This document shows, one piece after another, positions 5,864-9,741 of a DNA stretch of 9,741 nucleotides (position 1 is the first letter of the stretch; every line of letters starts with the position of its first letter). Position numbers and translations under genes: made by a program. Source of the stretch: Terriglobia bacterium (GTDB lineage: Bacteria; Acidobacteriota; Terriglobia; UBA7540); NCBI GenBank assembly GCA_030040295.1, contig JASHTZ010000780.1, forward strand, positions 1 to 9,741, written 5' to 3'. The notes below the pieces were generated by a model, which did not search any database, was not told the origin of the DNA, and worked only from the letters and a program-made list of their open reading frames with translations.

Positions 5864-6880
5864 ATGCCTGACCACCTGGTAGTCTTCACGGAACGAGTTG
5901 AAGGGCCGGTACCCGGCCTTGACGAGGAATTGATTCGCCAGAACGGCGGAGAAGTGCGCTACGGCCGGGCGCAAAGCGAAGCCGAGCGAATCCGCATGGC
6001 GGTAGATGCGGAGATCATCGTGATGGGTTCGACTCCGCTTACGCGCGAGTTTTTTTCCGGCGTGCCGCGAATGAAGGGAGTGGTGCGCCTGGGAATCGGC
6101 GTGGACAATCTTGACCTGGCCGCCGCCACGGAGTTCGGAATCGTCATCGGCAACGTTCCGGACTTCTGCTCGGAGGAAGTTGCGGAGCACACGCTGGGGT
6201 TGATCTTCGCGGTGACGCGGAAGATTTCGCTCGCAGACCGCAAATCGCGCGCAGGCCAATGGGTTGCGGGCATGGACGCGCTGATGCGCCCGATGAAGCG
6301 GCTGAGCGGCCAGACGCTCGGAATCATCGGCCTCGGGAAAAATGGCAGGACGCTGGCGCGCAAGGCTCAGGGCCTGGGACTGAACGTGATTGGCTTCGAC
6401 CCCTACCTGAGCGAGGAAGCGGCGCGTGCTATGGGCATCACGTTGATGAGCCTGCATGAATTGCTGCCCCAATCAGACATTGTTTCGCTCAACGTGCCGG
6501 TGACAACGGAGACGCACGACCTGATCAATTCCCGGACGCTGGCGCTGGTGAAGCCGGGAGCGATCCTCATCAACACGGCCCGCGGGCCCGTGGTGGACGA
6601 AACTGCTCTGGCCGCCGCGCTCGCTTCCGGCCGATTGTCCGGGGCGGGACTCGACGTGCTTCAAAACGAACCGCTGCACCTGCCTCATCCGCTTGCGGAA
6701 TTTGACAATGTGGTATTCACCTGCCACTACGCTTCACTCAGCGAATCGTCCTACGCGAGCATGCGCCGGCAGGTTTCTGACCAAATTGTGCAGATTATAC
6801 GCGGTGAGTTTCCGAAAAACTTCGTGAATCCCCAGGTAAAGGATTTGCCCCAGTGCCGCCTGAAGAAAAATAAATTGTAG
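5864..6880 (+). CDS. D-isomer-specific 2-hydroxyacid dehydrogenase (NAD-dependent)
   Basis: This 338-residue protein has the standard family architecture: a catalytic domain from residues 1-100 and about 290-325, around a Rossmann domain. The nucleotide-binding motif GLGKNG is at 156-161, and Asp179 (GFDP) sits where family members select NAD over NADP. The catalytic trio is Arg240 (NTARG), Glu269 (NEP) and His288, with substrate-side RLGIGVDN at 75-82. The family reversibly reduces 2-keto acids to D-2-hydroxyacids. There is no ACT domain, so it is not the long regulated SerA form. Phosphoglycerate dehydrogenase, glyoxylate/hydroxypyruvate reductase and CtBP-like members all remain possible. 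The usual Pro before the catalytic His is Cys here (TCHYAS). The last codons and TAG stop overlap the left end of a family B repeat. The gene follows comM after 154 nt. Confidence 0.92.
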   Translation: MPDHLVVFTERVEGPVPGLDEELIRQNGGEVRYGRAQSEAERIRMAVDAEIIVMGSTPLTREFFSGVPRMKGVVRLGIGVDNLDLAAATEFGIVIGNVPDFCSEEVAEHTLGLIFAVTRKISLADRKSRAGQWVAGMDALMRPMKRLSGQTLGIIGLGKNGRTLARKAQGLGLNVIGFDPYLSEEAARAMGITLMSLHELLPQSDIVSLNVPVTTETHDLINSRTLALVKPGAILINTARGPVVDETALAAALASGRLSGAGLDVLQNEPLHLPHPLAEFDNVVFTCHYASLSESSYASMRRQVSDQIVQIIRGEFPKNFVNPQVKDLPQCRLKKNKL

Positions 6881-6971
6881 GGGCAGGCCCTCGCTCTGCG
6901 GCCCAGAGCCTTCGGGCGACGGGTCGTGCCTGCCCTTTAGAGGGCGACCACAAGGGTCGCCCCCTACAATT
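6873..6971. repeat. Family B inverted-repeat element, copy 1, filling a convergent junction
   Basis: The element is bounded by perfect 11-bp terminal inverted repeats, AATTGTAGGGG (6873-6883) and CCCCTACAATT (6961-6971). Inside are GGGCAGGC/GCCTGCCC (6881-6888 with 6928-6935), enclosing GCTCTG/CAGAGC (6893-6898 with 6904-6909) and CGAC-GG-GTCG. A further stem is GGGCGACC/GGTCGCCC (6942-6949 with 6955-6962). The left terminus contains the dehydrogenase TAG stop (6878-6880), and the right terminus ends on the first base of the permease stop triplet (6971-6973). The whole space between the convergent genes is therefore repeat. It could act as a bidirectional terminator, although T-tracts are lacking. 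No transposase or clear target-site duplication is visible. Confidence 0.8.
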
Positions 6972-9508
6972 CATTCATACCGCAGCGCCACCATGGGATC
7001 CAGGCGGCTGGCGCGCAGGGCGGGGAGGTAACCCGCCAGGCAGGCGATCAGCGCCAGCGCGCCGGTGGCCAGCGCCAAGGTGAGTGGGTCATGAGCGGAA
7101 AGACCATAGAGCTGCGTCGCCACCATGCGCATCAGCGCGATGGCCGCGGGCACGCCCACGCCGACTCCGATCGCCACCAGCAGCAACACATCGTTCATCA
7201 CCATGCGGACGACCTTTGAGGGTTCCGCTCCCAGTGCCATGCGGATTCCGATTTCGCGTTTGCGCATCGCCACGGAATACGCCATCACACCGTAAAGCCC
7301 AATCGCGGCGAGCAGCGTGGCGAGAAATCCAAAAACGGTTGAAAGGCTCGCGATCATGCGCTCAGTCGAAAGCGAGTTGCTGAGCTGCGTTTCCGTTGTT
7401 CGCACGGCGTAAATGGGCAACCCAGCGTCGAGCGCGTGCACTTTGGTCCGGACCTCCGACATCACCTGGTCGGGGTCGTAGGCGGTGCGGAGGTAAACGG
7501 TCATGTCACTAAGGAAGTGCGCGCCCAGGTAGGGAATGTAAGCCTGCGGCGGAATTTCATCGCGCAGGTTTGTGTACTTGATGTCCTTCACCACCCCGAT
7601 GATTTCCATGTCCGTGCGGGTGCCGGGGTCGCTCCCGAAGCCAAGATGCCGGCCGACGGGGTTCTGCCCCGGGAAATATTTGCGCGCGAACTTCTCGTTG
7701 ATCATCACGGCGGTAGGCGTCCAGTCATCGGGCTGCGGGCCCTTTTTGATCTCGCGATTATCATCGGGTGTAAAGTCGCGCCCCAGCACGATGGGCACCC
7801 CAAGCGTGGCGAAGTAATTCGGACTGATCATATTCATGTAGGGTTCGGCGCGGTCGTCGGGGTTGGCGGGGTTGTAACCCTCCACGGTCATGCTGCTGTC
7901 CCACTCGTTGTCCTCGAGAATCCGGACGCCGGCCAAGCCCACCGATTGCACGCCGGGAATGTTCTTCAGGCTGTCCGTCAATTGCTGATAAAAGGTTTTC
8001 ATGCGCTCCGTGCTGTAGCCGTTGAGCGATGGATCGATGGTGAACCCAATCAGGCGTTCCACGGGAAATCCCGGGCCGAGATTGCTCAGGTTCCTCAGAG
8101 TGCGGAGGAAGAGGCCCGCGCCGATCAGAAGCAAGAGCGAGAGAGATACCTGCGCTACCACCAGCGATCTGCGCAACCCGCCGTGCCCTCCCCCCAGCAC
8201 TGCGCCCGCCTGATCCTTGAGCGTGCGCGCGATGTCCGGCCGCGTGGTGCGCAGGGCAGGTACAAGGCCGAAGGCGATTCCCGTGGCAATCGTCACCGCC
8301 AGCGTGAAGAGGAGAATGCGCAGGTCGGGCGCGGCGGAGATGCTGAGACCGCTGGAATCTGCGGGAAGATAAATCGCCATCAGAGCCTTATCCGCGACGT
8401 AGGCGAGCGCTAGGCCGGCGAGCCCGCCCAGCGACGAAAGGAACAGCGTTTCAACCAGAAGCTGCCGGACGATTTTGCCGCGGCTCGCGCCCACCGCCAG
8501 GCGCACGGCGATTTCCTTTTGCCGCCCGCTTGCACGCGCCAGCAGCAAATTGGCCATGTTGGCGCAGGTGATCAGCAAGACCATGCCGGTAATTGCCATC
8601 AGCACCCAGAGCGGCGTGGAAAGCTCGCGCCGGAAATATGACCGTCCCTGCGAGCCTGGCAGAAGGTCGATATAGCACTTGAGAAACTGCTCGCGGTCGT
8701 AGGTGGAAGCGTGGGCGAACGCCGCCTGCTTAACTTCATCTTCCAGCATCGCGTGCATGAAGGGTTGCAGCGAAGCCTTCGCTTGTTTCATGCTCACTCC
8801 CGGCTTCAGGCGGCCGAAGGCGTTAACCCAGCGCGAGCGGCGGTCCGTAAGCATGTCATTCGGAACTATCAGGACCTCCTTCTGCATCATGACGGGAATG
8901 AAAAGTTCGGGTGAGTATCCCAACTCCACACCCTCAAAACCCGCCTGCGCAACGCCGATCACTGTCATGTCGTTTTTATTGACCGTGAGGGTTTTTCCCA
9001 GAATTGCAGGGTCGCCGCCAAATCGCTGCTTCCAGAAGCTGTAGCTCAACACCACGTAGGGGGCGCCCTCGGCAACCTTGTCCACTCCGGGTGTAAATCC
9101 CCGGCCGAGCGCCATGCCCACACCCAAAACGTTGAAGTAAGTTCCGGAAACCAGCTCCGCAGCGTCACGCTCCGCCCGCCCATTGAATGTGACACTCACG
9201 TGAGTGGGGAACCGGCAAAACATTCCCTCAAAAACTTCGTTGTGGCTCTGAAAATCACGGAACATGGGGTAGGAGATGGCATTACCGCCCCAGTTGCTAC
9301 CGTAGTGTCGGCCGCGCATGGTGAGCAGCGTCAAATGCTGCGGCTCCTTGACGGGCAGCAAGCGCAGAAGGACCTGGTCAAGCAAAGTGAAGATTGCCGT
9401 GTTCGCCCCAATCCCCAGCGCCAGCGTCAGAACCGCGACCGCCGTAAAGACCGGATTCTTGGCGAGCACCCGCGCGGCGTAACGAATGTCTCCAACCAAT
9501 GCGCCCAT
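6971..9508 (-). CDS. MacB/FtsX-type ABC permease, ADOP family (acidobacterial duplicated orphan permease)
   Basis: This 845-residue membrane protein has two MacB_PCD-FtsX modules in tandem. The N-terminus (DIRYAARVLAKNPVFTAVAVLTL) and C-terminus (GYLPALRASRLDPMVALRYE, split across the last 20 residues) are hallmarks of ADOPs. Eight likely transmembrane segments lie at about 20-48, 300-323, 349-373, 396-418, 448-469, 720-746, 772-794 and 810-831, with large extracytoplasmic domains at about 50-295 and 475-715. The two halves mirror each other: RQKEIAVRLAVGASRGKIVR (331-350 counted from the GTG) against RKREIGIRMALGAEPSKVVR (751-770). MacB-like permeases normally pair with an ATPase for export or mechanotransmission, but none is encoded nearby, hence orphan. 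Substrate and partner are unknown. ATG 9508 is preferred over GTG 9514 because GGAGGAG lies 7 nt before the ATG but only 1 nt before the GTG. The gene is flanked by family B repeats, and a hairpin lies in its leader. Confidence 0.93.
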   Translation of the reverse strand: MGALVGDIRYAARVLAKNPVFTAVAVLTLALGIGANTAIFTLLDQVLLRLLPVKEPQHLTLLTMRGRHYGSNWGGNAISYPMFRDFQSHNEVFEGMFCRFPTHVSVTFNGRAERDAAELVSGTYFNVLGVGMALGRGFTPGVDKVAEGAPYVVLSYSFWKQRFGGDPAILGKTLTVNKNDMTVIGVAQAGFEGVELGYSPELFIPVMMQKEVLIVPNDMLTDRRSRWVNAFGRLKPGVSMKQAKASLQPFMHAMLEDEVKQAAFAHASTYDREQFLKCYIDLLPGSQGRSYFRRELSTPLWVLMAITGMVLLITCANMANLLLARASGRQKEIAVRLAVGASRGKIVRQLLVETLFLSSLGGLAGLALAYVADKALMAIYLPADSSGLSISAAPDLRILLFTLAVTIATGIAFGLVPALRTTRPDIARTLKDQAGAVLGGGHGGLRRSLVVAQVSLSLLLLIGAGLFLRTLRNLSNLGPGFPVERLIGFTIDPSLNGYSTERMKTFYQQLTDSLKNIPGVQSVGLAGVRILEDNEWDSSMTVEGYNPANPDDRAEPYMNMISPNYFATLGVPIVLGRDFTPDDNREIKKGPQPDDWTPTAVMINEKFARKYFPGQNPVGRHLGFGSDPGTRTDMEIIGVVKDIKYTNLRDEIPPQAYIPYLGAHFLSDMTVYLRTAYDPDQVMSEVRTKVHALDAGLPIYAVRTTETQLSNSLSTERMIASLSTVFGFLATLLAAIGLYGVMAYSVAMRKREIGIRMALGAEPSKVVRMVMNDVLLLVAIGVGVGVPAAIALMRMVATQLYGLSAHDPLTLALATGALALIACLAGYLPALRASRLDPMVALRYE

Positions 9509-9515
9509 GGACACA

Positions 9516-9522
9516 CTCCTCC
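9516..9522 (-). promoter_or_regulatory. Shine-Dalgarno that decides the ADOP permease start
   Basis: GGAGGAG on the minus strand is 7 nt from ATG 9508 and only 1 nt from the in-frame GTG at 9514, so initiation at the ATG is favoured. Confidence 0.75.
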
Positions 9523-9537
9523 GAAATTAGTCTTTTT

Positions 9538-9563
9538 TTCTTAGACGGGCAATCGCCTAAGAA
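9538..9563 (-). promoter_or_regulatory. Leader hairpin upstream of the ADOP permease
   Basis: Read on the minus strand, TTCTTAGGC pairs with GTCTAAGAA over 9 bp around an 8-nt loop, with one G-U wobble. On the plus strand the same pair would be an A-C mismatch, so the structure fits RNA of the permease mRNA better. It is followed by an A-rich run rather than T, which argues against an intrinsic terminator, and lies about 15 nt upstream of the GGAGGAG site. Role unknown. Confidence 0.4.
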
Positions 9564-9595
9564 GTTTTGGGGTATTGGAGAAGTTTTTCTGGAAC

Positions 9596-9649
9596 GTAGG
9601 GGCAGGTCTCGCGCCTGCCCTTCAAAGGGTGCTCACTAGGGGCACCCTT
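9596..9649. repeat. Family B repeat, copy 2 (shorter), upstream of the ADOP permease
   Basis: It begins GTAGGGGCAGG like copy 1 (6877-6887) and in the same orientation. Two stems follow: GGGCAGG/CCTGCCC (9600-9606 with 9614-9620) and AAGGGTGC/GCACCCTT (9625-9632 with 9642-9649). Relative to copy 1 it lacks about 30 nt within the first stem. The second stem has a different sequence but is still fully paired. The right-hand CCCCTAC terminus is absent, so this copy is degenerate or truncated. Confidence 0.7.
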
Positions 9650-9741
9650 GCGGATCACGTCCGCGGTTTAGGTCATTGACTTTGCAGTTCCCGCCAACCT
9701 AGACTCACTCCGTCGCGCATCGCGACAATTCATAGAACGGT
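9650..9741. other. Noncoding right end; no gene recognised
   Basis: No supported coding region is seen from the permease start to the window edge (9509-9741). Apart from the leader hairpin and family B copy 2, this last part contains a perfect 6-bp dyad, GTCGCG-CAT-CGCGAC (9712-9726). There is also a weak rightward promoter-like pair (TTGACT 9676-9681, TAGACT 9700-9705). The permease promoter could lie here or beyond the edge; none stands out on the minus strand. Confidence 0.4.

Noticed and set aside
7436..8413. Plus-strand open frame (325 codons) antisense to the ADOP permease
   Set aside because: It lies wholly within a clear permease gene; its His/Arg/Val-rich composition is typical of an antisense shadow.
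9509..9514. GTG start of the permease at 9514
   Set aside because: It is only 1 nt from the GGAGGAG site, too close for initiation; ATG 9508 has a 7-nt spacing.
6873..9649. Composite transposon or insertion sequence around the permease
   Set aside because: Flanking direct repeats exist, but there is no transposase, no matching inverted ends on copy 2 and no target-site duplication.
9676..9705. Rightward sigma-70 promoter TTGACT/TAGACT near the window end
   Set aside because: The -10 matches only 4 of 6 positions, spacing is 18 nt and no downstream gene is visible, so chance is likely.

Overview
The window is a GC-rich chromosomal segment from a bacterium that most resembles the Acidobacteriota. 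The main evidence is the large stand-alone MacB/FtsX-type permease at the right end. It has two permease halves and no ATPase beside it, the architecture known as acidobacterial duplicated orphan permease (ADOP). A sulfatase fused to TPR repeats and a kumamolisin-type S53 peptidase fit the same group. This assignment is inference; the window contains no rRNA, tRNA or other phylogenetic marker RNA.

Layout, left to right. (1) The 3' part of a plus-strand sulfatase-like gene with a C-terminal TPR array (1-1149). It converges on (2) a minus-strand pair read right to left: an S53 sedolisin/kumamolisin-like protease (3996-2338), then a two-HKD phospholipase D-like protein (2256-1204). (3) A 180-bp divergent intergenic region with a perfect extended -10 promoter facing right. 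(4) comM/yifB, a complete Mg-chelatase-like AAA+ ATPase (4177-5709). (5) A D-2-hydroxyacid dehydrogenase in the same direction (5864-6880). (6) A convergent minus-strand ADOP permease (9508-6971), whose upstream region runs to the window end.

The most unusual content is at the gene boundaries. Two dispersed hairpin-repeat families occur, two copies each. Family A (2279-2331 and 5716-5784) begins exactly 6 nt after a stop codon in both places, in the same orientation relative to the upstream gene. The gene downstream of each copy is preceded by the same 16-nt ribosome-binding leader, CAAGGAGAAACGCCAT. Family B (6873-6971 and 9596-9649) flanks the ADOP permease as direct repeats. Its first copy has perfect 11-bp terminal inverted repeats, supplies the stop codon of the dehydrogenase and ends on the first base of the permease stop triplet.

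Functional links are modest. Protease and PLD protein form a plausible transcription unit; both lack an evident signal peptide and both end in a short Lys/Arg-rich tail. ComM is known in other bacteria as a branch-migration helicase in natural transformation; its neighbours here do not extend that pathway. I see no CRISPR array, transposase, integrase, phage gene, tRNA or recognised defence system.
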